From the IMG/VR virus record IMGVR_UViG_3300044631_000168, positions 1 through 20,008 of that record: a stretch of DNA of 20,008 nt. One strand, given 5' to 3'. The DNA is from a virus. Made by a program: the position numbers and the translations under genes. The notes under the pieces were generated by a model. That model had not been told where the DNA came from, did no database searches, and saw only the letters and a program-made list of their open reading frames with translations. Shown piece by piece: positions 6,995-14,305 of the stretch (its first letter is position 1; each line of letters starts with the position of its first letter).

Positions 6995-7012
6995 GACGGT
7001 TCGCGCTACGCA

Positions 7013-8704
7013 ATGCGCGTATCGCTTTGCGTCATCTGCGGGAACGAGGAACACCACATTGAGCGAATGCTGGACTCATTCAGTCCAGCCTTTGATGAGT
7101 TGTCGCTGGTACGAGCTATCGGCGCCCGCCAGCCTGACCGCACGCTGTCCATCGCGCGTGACTGGTGCGAGGCCAAGGACAAGACATTCCGTTTCCGCGA
7201 GCACCTGAACCAGCCTGGATCCGAACATTGGGAGCACGTCGACTCGTTCGGTGAAGCGCGCAACGAAGCCTTTCGCCAAGGCACCGGAGATTGGCTGATC
7301 TGGTGCGATTGCGACGACCTCCTCGACAACGCAGATCGGCTCAAGGAGGTTCTGGCTGGTCTGCCTGATGAGGTGTCGATGGCGCGCTTCCTTTACGACG
7401 TCCGAGGCACCAGCAAGAAGCTGTTCCGCGAGCGTGCTATCCGGCGCACGGTCTTTGAGGCTGGTCGCAAGTGGCATCACGATGTCCACGAAAACCTGCT
7501 GCTGCTCGCCGGCGACAAGCACATCGACATTGAAGATCCCGTCTGGATCCATGCGCCGTTAGAGGTCAAGCGCGAGAACCGTCACCGAAACCTGCGGATC
7601 CTGCGCAACTCGGTTCGGGATGCTGCCTCGCAGTATTTCTACATTCACCAAGAGCACTACTGCTCCGGAAACTTCAAGGCTGCGGAGGAGTTCGGCAAGC
7701 TGGCGATCTCGATGCCGAACCTGCAAGACTCGTTTAAGTACGAGGCGTTGCTAAACGTGGCGCGAGTGTGCGGCAATCATCGTGATGCGATCAACTATTG
7801 CCTCCAAGCGCATGGCGTCTTCCCGTGGTGTCGCGAGGCTTTAAACGCGCTGATCCTGCTCTACTTTGAGAAGCAAGATAGGCAGCGCGCCTACTACTGG
7901 GCGGAACGCGCGCTAGAGCGTCCAGAACCGCCATTAGAGGACCGACCGTGGACGCATGAGGCCAAGCATTACGGCTGGTACGGAATCGATCTAGCGGCAC
8001 GCGCGGCACGCTACGCAGGCCACGCCGAGCGAGCGCAGAACCTGCAAGACCATTTCCACGGCGGCAAGGAGCCGACGATCTCGCTGATCCATGCCACGCG
8101 CGGTCGATCCAGCAAAGCCGTTGCCTGCCGTGAAGCCTTCCTGCAAGCCGCTGCCAATCCGGCCAACGTCGAGCACATCTTCTGTGTGGACCTTGATGAC
8201 AGCGTCTCGATGGAGATGTCGCAGCAGTTCGTCCACGTCACCAGTAAGGAGCAGAGCTGCGTTGCAGCCTGGAACCTGGGCGCACGCAAGGCGCGCGGCG
8301 ACCTGCTGATCCAGCTTTCCGACGACTGGCTGCCGCCGCTGCATTGGGATTTGCAGCTCTTGGAACTAGTCGCGCTGCGCGATCTGAAGAAGGAGCAGCT
8401 AGCTATCGCTATTCACGACGGTCATCGCAAGGACGAGCTAATGTGCATGGCGATTATGTCGCGAGCGCGCTGGGAGGCTCAAGGTGATATGTTCTTCGCC
8501 GGCTACGAGTCGGTCTTCTCGGACAACGAGTTCAGTCATCGAGCCTGGGCCGACAACATCGTCATCGACGCACGCGACAAGGTGACTTTCGTTCACGATC
8601 ACCCGCACTTCAGCAACAGTCCGCTTGATCCGACGTATCGGCACAATAACCAAAGCGAGCGTTACAAGCGCGGCAAGGAACTGTTTGAGGCACGCAATCC
8701 ATGA
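7013..8704 (+). CDS. Two-domain glycosyltransferase with helical-repeat linker
   Basis: 563 residues in three parts. Residues 1-190 form a GT-A domain of family-2 type: MRVSLCVICGNEEHHIERML at the start (nucleotide-binding strand and helix), GEARNEAF at 80-87, and the metal-binding WCDCDD at 97-102. Residues about 200-350 are helical with TPR-like pairs (FKAAEEFGKLAI, RQRAYYWAERALE). Residues 353-563 begin a second GT-A-like domain (EPTISLIHATRGR), with DLDD at 393-396, WNLGARKARGDLLIQLSDDW at 420-439 and a His-rich end. The enzyme would transfer sugars from nucleotide-sugar donors; acceptor and sugars are unknown. The start at 7013 places the fold's first strand at the N-terminus; the ATG at 6950 would run through the terminator. 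It overlaps the methyltransferase gene by four bases. GT-A assignment is strong, TPR is moderate. Confidence 0.82.
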   Translation: MRVSLCVICGNEEHHIERMLDSFSPAFDELSLVRAIGARQPDRTLSIARDWCEAKDKTFRFREHLNQPGSEHWEHVDSFGEARNEAFRQGTGDWLIWCDCDDLLDNADRLKEVLAGLPDEVSMARFLYDVRGTSKKLFRERAIRRTVFEAGRKWHHDVHENLLLLAGDKHIDIEDPVWIHAPLEVKRENRHRNLRILRNSVRDAASQYFYIHQEHYCSGNFKAAEEFGKLAISMPNLQDSFKYEALLNVARVCGNHRDAINYCLQAHGVFPWCREALNALILLYFEKQDRQRAYYWAERALERPEPPLEDRPWTHEAKHYGWYGIDLAARAARYAGHAERAQNLQDHFHGGKEPTISLIHATRGRSSKAVACREAFLQAAANPANVEHIFCVDLDDSVSMEMSQQFVHVTSKEQSCVAAWNLGARKARGDLLIQLSDDWLPPLHWDLQLLELVALRDLKKEQLAIAIHDGHRKDELMCMAIMSRARWEAQGDMFFAGYESVFSDNEFSHRAWADNIVIDARDKVTFVHDHPHFSNSPLDPTYRHNNQSERYKRGKELFEARNP

Positions 8705-9249
8705 ACCACTTTTTCCATGAGTCGCGGTTCGGTGAAAACTGGTTCGACTACGCGAACATTTACTCGCGCTTTGTCGAGGAAGCGCCAGTCGGTGCAACCA
8801 TCGTTGAGGTCGGTTCATGGCGTGGTCGATCGATGGCGTTCCTCGGCGTCGAGGCGATCAAGAGCCAGAAACAGTTGCAGCTTTACGCGGTCGATACGTT
8901 CCGAGGCAGTATCGAGCACGCAGGCCATCCGCAACTTGCGACTGGTTCAATGGTCGGTCACTTCCTTCAGAACATTAAGCCGATCCTGCACGCGGTGCAT
9001 TGCTTGCCGCTGCCGTCGACCGAGGCATCAAAGCTGTTCGACGACAAGTCGGTGTTTGCGGTCTTCATCGACGCATCGCATCAGTACGAGGATGTCCTTT
9101 CGGACATTATCCATTGGAGCAAAAAGGTGCAGCCTGGCGGCTACTTGGCTGGTCATGACTTCGGCGGATACGATGGAGTTCGACGCGCTGTCGCTGAAAC
9201 ACTTGGCCGATACACGATTGTCGGTCAGTCTTGGATCACGCAATGCTGA
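8701..9249 (+). CDS. Class I SAM-dependent methyltransferase (Methyltransf_24-like)
   Basis: 182 residues. Motif I (VEVGSWRGRS, 35-44) binds SAM, the acidic residue after the second strand is Asp65 (YAVDTF), and FIDASHQYEDVLSDI (122-136) with GGYLAGHDF (146-154) are typical of the Methyltransf_24 / TylF-CmcI-like group, which often methylate sugar or natural-product hydroxyls. Asp124 and Asp153 could bind a metal. The start overlaps the stop of the upstream glycosyltransferase (ATGA) and the end overlaps the next glycosyltransferase, so all three are probably made together. Inferred role: O-methylation of a glycan made by its neighbours. Modification of a protein or other substrate cannot be excluded. 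No DNA-methylase target-recognition region or DPPY/NPPY motif is seen. Confidence 0.82.
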   Translation: MNHFFHESRFGENWFDYANIYSRFVEEAPVGATIVEVGSWRGRSMAFLGVEAIKSQKQLQLYAVDTFRGSIEHAGHPQLATGSMVGHFLQNIKPILHAVHCLPLPSTEASKLFDDKSVFAVFIDASHQYEDVLSDIIHWSKKVQPGGYLAGHDFGGYDGVRRAVAETLGRYTIVGQSWITQC

Positions 9250-10016
9250 CCATCTTCACAATCGTTTTGAACGGGAAACCGTTCATCGATAAGCAGTTGC
9301 CGATTTTCCAGAAGCTAACGATCCCGTGGCGCTGGCACATTGTCGAAGGCGTCTCGCGTCCGCAGGAGTGTACAAGCTGGTGCGCCGAGGTGCAGGACCG
9401 CTGGCACAAGAACTGGTTATCCATCGACGGGACAACTGAGTACTTGGACAGCATCAAGGATCCGCGCGTGCGCGTGACGTGGCGGCTCGGTCCTTGGGCT
9501 GGCAAGATCGCAATGGTCAATGCAGCCATGGAAGACGTCACCGATGGCGTCGTCATGCAGATCGACGCCGACGAGTTCTGGACTGCTGACCAGTTAGAGC
9601 GAGTCTATGAACTGTTGCAGGACAAAGAGCCTGGCGACTTCGCGCAGTTCGACTGTTTTTACTTCGTCGGGCCGAGCAAGGTCGTGACGACGCGGCAAGG
9701 CTTTGGATCAATGTCCTACGAATGGTTTCGCGCGTGGAAGATGGCGCCGGGACTCCGCTTCAACAGTCACGAACCTCCGGTTCTGAACGCTTGGGCAAGC
9801 TACGTTCCGCGCGAGACGACGCGAGCGATGGGTCTTGTCTTCGACCACTACGCCTACTTCACCGAGGAGCAGGTCCAGTTCAAGGAGCAGTTCTACCAGT
9901 ACGAAGGCTTAGTCGACGGCTGGCGTCGATTGCAGAAAAGCAAGGGCGACGTGCGGCTGTGCGACTATTTCAAGTTTCTCGACAAGCAACCTTGGGTCAT
10001 CGCTGGCGACATATGA
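9243..10016 (+). CDS. GT-A glycosyltransferase
   Basis: 257 residues from the ATG at 9243, which overlaps the methyltransferase stop (ATGCTGA). The N-terminus MLTIFTIVLNGKPFI is the first strand of a family-2-like GT-A fold, GPWAGKIAMVNAAM is the helix preceding the catalytic core, and VMQIDADEFW carries the DxD (Asp108, Asp110) that binds metal and the nucleotide-sugar. FNSHEPP at about residue 180 is a further conserved-looking motif. An in-frame ATG at 9231 adds only four residues (MDHA) and lies deeper in the upstream gene. Donor and acceptor are unknown. It ends overlapping the next gene by four bases (ATGA). Confidence 0.8.
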   Translation: MLTIFTIVLNGKPFIDKQLPIFQKLTIPWRWHIVEGVSRPQECTSWCAEVQDRWHKNWLSIDGTTEYLDSIKDPRVRVTWRLGPWAGKIAMVNAAMEDVTDGVVMQIDADEFWTADQLERVYELLQDKEPGDFAQFDCFYFVGPSKVVTTRQGFGSMSYEWFRAWKMAPGLRFNSHEPPVLNAWASYVPRETTRAMGLVFDHYAYFTEEQVQFKEQFYQYEGLVDGWRRLQKSKGDVRLCDYFKFLDKQPWVIAGDI

Positions 10017-10720
10017 AAACCGTTGTGCTGGTCTACCATGAGCGACTCGGAGACGTTCTGCGCTGCCTGGCTATCGCGCGACATCTTGCAGGTCAAGGCG
10101 TCGAGGTGCTGATTGAGTGCCTGCCGCAGTATCACTCGCTCTTTGATGTCGTCAGCTACGCAACGCCTGTTGCGCCTGGTCGAGCAGGAAAGGCCAAGAG
10201 GATCGACTTACAGATTTGGCCTGAGCGCTACGCAGACTTTCGAGCTAGCGGCAAGTCGTGGGCTGATTACGTTTACGGTCTTGTTCCTGAGTTGGCCGGC
10301 ATGGATCGTCGCATTGTCTTCGACAAGCTCGATCCGCGACCGGCGATGGACGACGCGATTATGGGGCCGCTGACGGCGATTGTCTCGCCGTTTGGCTATT
10401 CGCAGACCGTCCAGTACAACCCAGCGATGGTCTGTCAGTACGCCTTCGCGCAGTTCAAGGCACCGATGCGTATCCTTGCCGACCCTAAGCAGGTGGAAGC
10501 CTGCGTCTGGCGTGGCTGGTCTGAGTCGCTGTTCATTACCGCTCGCGACATTCCCGAGCTAATCCGTATCCTGCGTGACGCTCGCGAGGTCATGACGATC
10601 AACAGCGCTCCCGCAATCATTTGCGATGCCGTGCGCGAGCGGTACTACCATATTCCGTCTGGCACGCCGCAGGACGACACCATCACCGAAAAGTCAGTCG
10701 TTGTGACATTTGGAGCTTAG
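10013..10720 (+). CDS. Short GT9 / heptosyltransferase-like protein
   Basis: 235 residues from the ATG at 10013 (ATGA overlap with the upstream gene). The N-terminus MKTVVLVYHERLGDVLRCLA matches the GT-B Rossmann start of GT9 enzymes (the RxGDxL pattern), and the C-terminal INSAPAIICDAVRERYYHIP followed by SGTPQDD resembles the GT9 donor-site segment, where a Ser/Pro-containing loop is followed by a helix. GT9 heptosyltransferases usually have 320-350 residues, so this one is shortened in the middle and could be minimal or divergent. In bacteria they build lipopolysaccharide core; here the target is unknown. A longer in-frame start at 9722 lies wholly within the upstream gene and is unlikely. 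It ends three bases before the next ATG. Confidence 0.62.
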   Translation: MKTVVLVYHERLGDVLRCLAIARHLAGQGVEVLIECLPQYHSLFDVVSYATPVAPGRAGKAKRIDLQIWPERYADFRASGKSWADYVYGLVPELAGMDRRIVFDKLDPRPAMDDAIMGPLTAIVSPFGYSQTVQYNPAMVCQYAFAQFKAPMRILADPKQVEACVWRGWSESLFITARDIPELIRILRDAREVMTINSAPAIICDAVRERYYHIPSGTPQDDTITEKSVVVTFGA

Positions 10721-10722
10721 GT

Positions 10723-11040
10723 ATGACCGTCCGCGATTTCGATCCTGCTCTGCTGGAAGCCGACTTCAGCGCCATCCAAGACCAAGCCGGCATTACGTTC
10801 TCGATGTTCGGCGTGACCATCACGGGTATTTGGGCGAACTCGCGCAACGTCTTTCAGTCCTTCGAAGATCAGCGCCGCGATGAGGGTCGGTACACGGTGT
10901 TCTTCCTCGCCTCGCAGGTCGTCACGGCACCGCAGGTAACGACCAACGTGGTGCGCGCTGGCGTTACCTACTTTATCGAGAACCTGGAGTTCGACGCGGA
11001 AGGATCCGGCGTGCAGATGGAGGTCAAGAAGTCGATATGA
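10723..11040 (+). CDS. Putative head-tail joining / head completion protein
   Basis: 105 residues. It is preceded by GGAG at 10712-10715 with a seven-base spacer, one of only two regular gene starts in the window with a clear Shine-Dalgarno; that fits a gene restarting the morphogenesis series after the sugar cassette. The sequence is a small alpha-beta protein (DFDPALLEADFSAI, then FGVTITGIWANSR, and a beta-rich end VTYFIENLEFDAEGSGVQME). Size, start pattern and position before the neck and tail terminator genes match head completion proteins of siphoviruses. I do not recognise it by name; the assignment rests mainly on gene order. Confidence 0.55.
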   Translation: MTVRDFDPALLEADFSAIQDQAGITFSMFGVTITGIWANSRNVFQSFEDQRRDEGRYTVFFLASQVVTAPQVTTNVVRAGVTYFIENLEFDAEGSGVQMEVKKSI

Positions 11041-11798
11041 TCGTCATTGAGGCACGCACTCGCGAGTTAGAGTACAAGCTGGCGCGATTGGCTGCGGCAG
11101 CGCGTGTCGATTACGGTCTGGTAATTCGCGAGGAAGCGCGATTCGTAACGCAGCAACTGATCCAATTCACTCCGCCAAAGACGATGAGCCAAGGCAAAGG
11201 CGCTATCGCCTTTGATTTCACTCGCCTAACCAACCAGCTTGAGTACAGCTACTTCAAAGCGCGCGAGACGACGGGAGGCTTTTATAAGTCGATCGCCAAC
11301 TACATTCGCAAGCGAGAAGACACAAAACTTCAAGCGCTGTTCAACAATCGTGCGCTTAACGGATTCTACGGTCTGACGCTGCTAACCAATCCGCAGCAGA
11401 TCCTTGAACAGCACAAGAACCGACGCACGCAGTATGGTCGTATCCGCAGCGGCAGAAGGCAGTTTGCGTCGTACATGAAGGACTCCAATACCGCAATGCG
11501 CACGATTCAAGAGCGTGTTGGCTGGACTGCCTCTGGCTGGATTCCTGCGGCAAAGGTTACCGGCGCACGTTACAAGAAATTCTCGGACCGATTTGGCGGG
11601 AAGTCTGGCAGTCAGGTTTCCAACTTCGGGCGCAATCCGTTTATCCTCGCGCGTAACTTCAACGTTAAAATCCCAAAGTACCAGAACACGGTGAACGCGG
11701 TTCTGCGCAGCCGTATCGCGACAACTCAAAAGAAGTTGGAGCGTGTACTTGCTAACAAGGCCGTAAATTTGGGATTCACTCGCGTGAAGATGGGCTGA
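11037..11798 (+). CDS. Neck / minor tail protein Z-like
   Basis: 253 residues, overlapping the previous gene by four bases (ATGA). Very basic, with many Arg and Lys. The N-terminal helix ending in REEARFVTQQLIQFTPP (about residues 31-46) resembles the start of gp10/Z-type neck proteins, in which a helical segment is followed by a 'T/P-P-x-T' turn. The middle (YIRKREDTKLQALFNNRALN; RRTQYGRIRSGRRQ) and the C-terminal helices are not recognised. Between the head completion and tail terminator genes, it most likely joins head to tail. It is longer than HK97 gp10 (about 120-150), nearer to lambda Z (about 190). Family is inferred. Confidence 0.55.
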   Translation: MIVIEARTRELEYKLARLAAAARVDYGLVIREEARFVTQQLIQFTPPKTMSQGKGAIAFDFTRLTNQLEYSYFKARETTGGFYKSIANYIRKREDTKLQALFNNRALNGFYGLTLLTNPQQILEQHKNRRTQYGRIRSGRRQFASYMKDSNTAMRTIQERVGWTASGWIPAAKVTGARYKKFSDRFGGKSGSQVSNFGRNPFILARNFNVKIPKYQNTVNAVLRSRIATTQKKLERVLANKAVNLGFTRVKMG

Positions 11799-11809
11799 AC
11801 GAATTTCAA

Positions 11810-12244
11810 ATGAGCACTAGAACTCTCATCCGCAACGCGATCGGAGCAAAGCTGACGGCAGGCGCCGCAGTTGTGCCGACTGCCAATCTTCTCAAGGGTC
11901 GAAACAACACAATTGCCTCGGTGTCCTTTCCGGCTGCTGCTGTCTACGCAGTCGATGAGCAAATTGAGGTTCGCTCGCTAGCGCCAAGCAACCGCGTGCA
12001 GTATCGTCAACTGACGGTCAACGTGGACTATTTCACAGCGCAGACCAGCACGACCGTGATTGATGACTTGTTCGACACCGGCTCGGCTGCGATCGAGTCT
12101 GCTGTGCTGCAAGACGTTACACTCGGAGGCGTTTGCGACGACCTCCATTTAACGGCAGTTCAATATGTAGTAGAGGACGATGAGGACAAGCGCTGGGGTG
12201 TCGCGCGTCACACTTTTAACTGCATCTATCTAACCACCGACTAA
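11810..12244 (+). CDS. Tail terminator (gpU-like)
   Basis: 144 residues. It begins ten bases after the upstream stop, without a Shine-Dalgarno. The pattern RTLIRNAIGAKL, LLKGRNNTIASVSFPAAAVYA, DEQIEVRSLAPSNRVQYRQL, VNVDYF and a C-terminal HTFNCIYLTTD is that of lambda-gpU-type tail terminators, which cap the growing tail tube and bind the neck. Size (usually 130-150) and position just before the tail tube gene agree. No unusual features. Family judged from pattern and order. Confidence 0.72.
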   Translation: MSTRTLIRNAIGAKLTAGAAVVPTANLLKGRNNTIASVSFPAAAVYAVDEQIEVRSLAPSNRVQYRQLTVNVDYFTAQTSTTVIDDLFDTGSAAIESAVLQDVTLGGVCDDLHLTAVQYVVEDDEDKRWGVARHTFNCIYLTTD

Positions 12245-12245
12245 A

Positions 12246-12632
12246 ATGGCAAATCACCTGGGCCGCGAAGGCACCGTACGCATCAGTTCAACCACGATCG
12301 GAGAATTGCGGAACTACTCGCTCGCACATTCCTCAGATGTCGTAGAGGACTCAATTTTGGGAGACATCTACCGCACGCGCAAATCGACCATGCGCACTTG
12401 GTCTGTTTCCGGCGATCTCTACTGGGACGAGCTGGATGCCGGTCAGATCGCGCTGACCATCGGTTCGTCGGTGACGGTGAACTTGTATCCAGAGGGGGCG
12501 TCGAGTGGGTCGACGTACTACTCAGGCGGCGGCATCGTGACCAAGTTTGATATCAGCGCCGCGTTTGACGGGATGGTAGAAGCGGCAATTAGCATCGAAG
12601 GGAATGGTGCTCTGAGCACCGTTACTGCCTAA
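12246..12632 (+). CDS. Major tail tube protein
   Basis: 128 residues, one base after the upstream stop. Beta-rich with motifs common in phage tail tube proteins: GREGTVRISSTTIGELRNYS at the start, a DSILGDIYRTRKSTMRTWSV strand pair, SGDLYWDELDAGQIAL, VTVNLYPEGASSGSTYYSGG and an end VEAAISIEGNGAL. It polymerises into the hollow tail tube around the tape measure. Immediately followed by the tail assembly chaperone and tape measure, the expected order. Its stop codon overlaps the next ATG (TAATG). Confidence 0.85.
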   Translation: MANHLGREGTVRISSTTIGELRNYSLAHSSDVVEDSILGDIYRTRKSTMRTWSVSGDLYWDELDAGQIALTIGSSVTVNLYPEGASSGSTYYSGGGIVTKFDISAAFDGMVEAAISIEGNGALSTVTA

Positions 12633-12955
12633 TGGATGCTATCGACCTAGTACGCGAACACTTCACCGCACTTGGGACTCGGTCTGTCGAGATTCCCGAG
12701 TGGAAGCTCACGATTTATTCGACGCCAGTCACGCTGGCTGAGAAGAATCGACTTTACCGGAAGGCAAAGGACAACGACATGGAACTTCTTGTCGATGTCC
12801 TGATCCTCAAGGCAACCGACAAGGACGGGAACAAGCTGTTCAACGTCGATCACCGTATGACGCTGCTGCACAAGGCCGACTCAAACCTGATCGCCAAGGC
12901 GGCAAACTTCATTCTGTCGGAGGCTGCGCCATCGGTAGAGGAGCTAAAAAACTGA
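12632..12955 (+). CDS. Tail assembly chaperone G (short form)
   Basis: 107 residues, overlapping the tail tube stop by one base. Helical, acidic to neutral, with EIPEWKLTIYSTPVTLAEK at the front; such a 'W-P-V-T/L-AEK' opening is common in phage tail chaperones. It ends EELKN-stop within an A AAA AAC slip site. Position between tail tube and tape measure is that of lambda G. It would coat the tape measure during tail assembly and not be in the mature virion. A minority of ribosomes should make the longer form. Confidence 0.82.
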   Translation: MDAIDLVREHFTALGTRSVEIPEWKLTIYSTPVTLAEKNRLYRKAKDNDMELLVDVLILKATDKDGNKLFNVDHRMTLLHKADSNLIAKAANFILSEAAPSVEELKN

Positions 12956-13113
12956 CGCACGGCGGCGAGGGAGCCGACCTCCTCGCCGTCTACGCACTTG
13001 CGGAAAGGCTCGGCAAATTCGCGCACGAGGTTCTTGCCATGCCAGCTCAGGAGCTGACCGGCTGGCTTGCCTATCTGAACTATCAACAGCAGGTAACCAA
13101 GAAACATGGCTGA
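12632..13113 (+). CDS. Tail assembly chaperone G-T, made by -1 frameshift
   Basis: After the shift at 12946-12952 the frame continues from 12952 for 53 codons to the TGA at 13111, giving a fusion of about 160 residues. The extra part includes ADLLAVYALAERLGKF, AHEVLAMPAQELTGWLAYLN and YQQQVTKKHG, typical of the T domains of G-T proteins. The fusion's end overlaps the tape measure start (13106) by eight bases, so translation can couple. The T part has no start codon of its own near its beginning; without a frameshift it would leave an unexplained 150-base gap. In lambda the T domain recruits the tail tube protein. Support is from sequence only. Confidence 0.8.
12946..12952 (+). promoter_or_regulatory. 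Slippery heptamer A AAA AAC for -1 frameshifting
   Basis: Zero-frame codons CTA AAA AAC TGA place the heptamer in the exact phase needed for tandem -1 slippage, directly before the G stop codon. Confidence 0.8.
12961..12990 (+). promoter_or_regulatory. Stem-loop stimulating the -1 frameshift
   Basis: A ten-pair stem, 12961-12970 (GGCGGCGAGG) with 12981-12990 (CCTCGCCGTC), containing one G-U pair, and a ten-base loop. It begins eight bases after the slippery heptamer, the spacing normal for a frameshift stimulator. Confidence 0.72.
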
Positions 13114-14302
13114 AGCCTCATTCAACATTCGCGCGGTCGATTCTACGCGGCAGGCGTTCGCCTCTGTGCAGAACAGCTTGGACCGCGTGGCCAACACCGC
13201 GCAAAAGGCAGGCAAGCGCATTCAGCAGAGTTTCTCAATCGGTCGTGGCGTGTCGGCTGCGATGGTCGCTGTTGGTTTCACGATGGACTCCATCGCGCAG
13301 AAGATCACCGAGATGATCACAGGCGTGAACGACGAGACGCTGAAGGCCGAAGAACAAACTTTGGTTCTAATGCGCCAGCAGGCGGCGGCAGCCGAAGCGC
13401 TCGCGGTCGCAAAGAGGACCGACACACAGCAACTGATTGCACTTCGACTTGAGGAGGAGCAGCTCCAAGCTCGAATTTCCAGCGCCGATAATGACACGGT
13501 GGAGCAGCGCAATCGACTCCTTGAAGATCAAATCGCTTTAAGTCAAACGCGACTGAACATCATCAATCTCGGTGCGAAGGTCGAGCAGGACCAGTTACAG
13601 ATCCAGCAAGCCTACAATAACTCCTTGCAAGACTTGGCTGGCGCTCAGTCTCAGATCTATTCTGGACAGGTTTCAATTGCTGAACGCATCGTAGGTATTC
13701 GCGGTCGAGAAGCTCAGATCCTGCAAGACCTGGCATCAATTGGCGCTGATGATTTAGAGGCGCGCACGGTCAAGATCAAGGAGCTGACCATGCTTTACGA
13801 GAAGCTGGCTCCTCTACTTGAGGAACAGCGCAGATTGGGGCGTGAGGCCGGCGATATGATCGCAATGGGTTTTGAAGATGCGATCCTGAGCGGAAACAAA
13901 CTGTCCGACGTGCTGAAGAACTTGGCGCAAGACTTGATGCGCCTGATCTTCCGCAACGTAATCACGGCACCGCTGGCTGCTGGTATCGGCAACTTCATCA
14001 ACGGCGGTCTTGGCTTCCTTGCTGAAGGCGGACCTGCGCGCGCCGGATCCCCTTACATCGTCGGTGAAAAAGGACCGGAGCTGTTCGTGCCTGGCAGCAG
14101 CGGAACTGTCATTCCCAATGATCGCATGAATCAGATGGGCGGCAGCGCCGGCGGGCCGACCGTCAACATCTCATACAACATTCAGTCTGGCGTGTCGCGC
14201 GCTGAGTTGCAGCCGATCCTTGAGACTGAGCGCAAGCGGTTGCGCGCTGAGATTCCCGACATGGTTCGTCGTGGTGGTTCGTATCGGTCAGCCTTCGCTT
14301 AA
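13106..14302 (+). CDS. Tape measure protein (short)
   Basis: 398 residues. The N-terminal part (1-60) is helical and basic; residues 75-260 are coiled-coil-like, rich in Gln, Glu and Leu; a hydrophobic segment follows at about 285-310; then the hallmark C-terminal motif of tail length tape measures, AEGGPARAGSPYIVGEKGPE followed by LFVPGSSGTVIPN (about 310-343). By the usual figure of about 0.15 nm per residue the tail tube would be near 60 nm, short for a siphovirus. No lytic or peptidase domain is seen. The start overlaps the G-T stop by eight bases. It sets the tail length and probably leads DNA out at infection. Confidence 0.88.
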   Translation: MAEASFNIRAVDSTRQAFASVQNSLDRVANTAQKAGKRIQQSFSIGRGVSAAMVAVGFTMDSIAQKITEMITGVNDETLKAEEQTLVLMRQQAAAAEALAVAKRTDTQQLIALRLEEEQLQARISSADNDTVEQRNRLLEDQIALSQTRLNIINLGAKVEQDQLQIQQAYNNSLQDLAGAQSQIYSGQVSIAERIVGIRGREAQILQDLASIGADDLEARTVKIKELTMLYEKLAPLLEEQRRLGREAGDMIAMGFEDAILSGNKLSDVLKNLAQDLMRLIFRNVITAPLAAGIGNFINGGLGFLAEGGPARAGSPYIVGEKGPELFVPGSSGTVIPNDRMNQMGGSAGGPTVNISYNIQSGVSRAELQPILETERKRLRAEIPDMVRRGGSYRSAFA

Positions 14303-14305
14303 GCC

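Noticed and set aside
6950-7012. Upstream start of the first glycosyltransferase at ATG 6950
   Set aside because: It would translate through the intrinsic terminator; the GT-A fold begins at MRVSLCVICG from 7013.
8717-9292. Plus-strand frame of 191 codons overlapping the methyltransferase
   Set aside because: Arg/Ser/Thr-rich out-of-frame shadow; the overlapped frame has clear methyltransferase motifs.
9722-10012. Upstream extension of the GT9-like protein to an ATG at 9722
   Set aside because: The extension is out of frame within the upstream glycosyltransferase; MKTVVLVYHERLGD at 10013 is the natural GT-B N-terminus and has an ATGA overlap.
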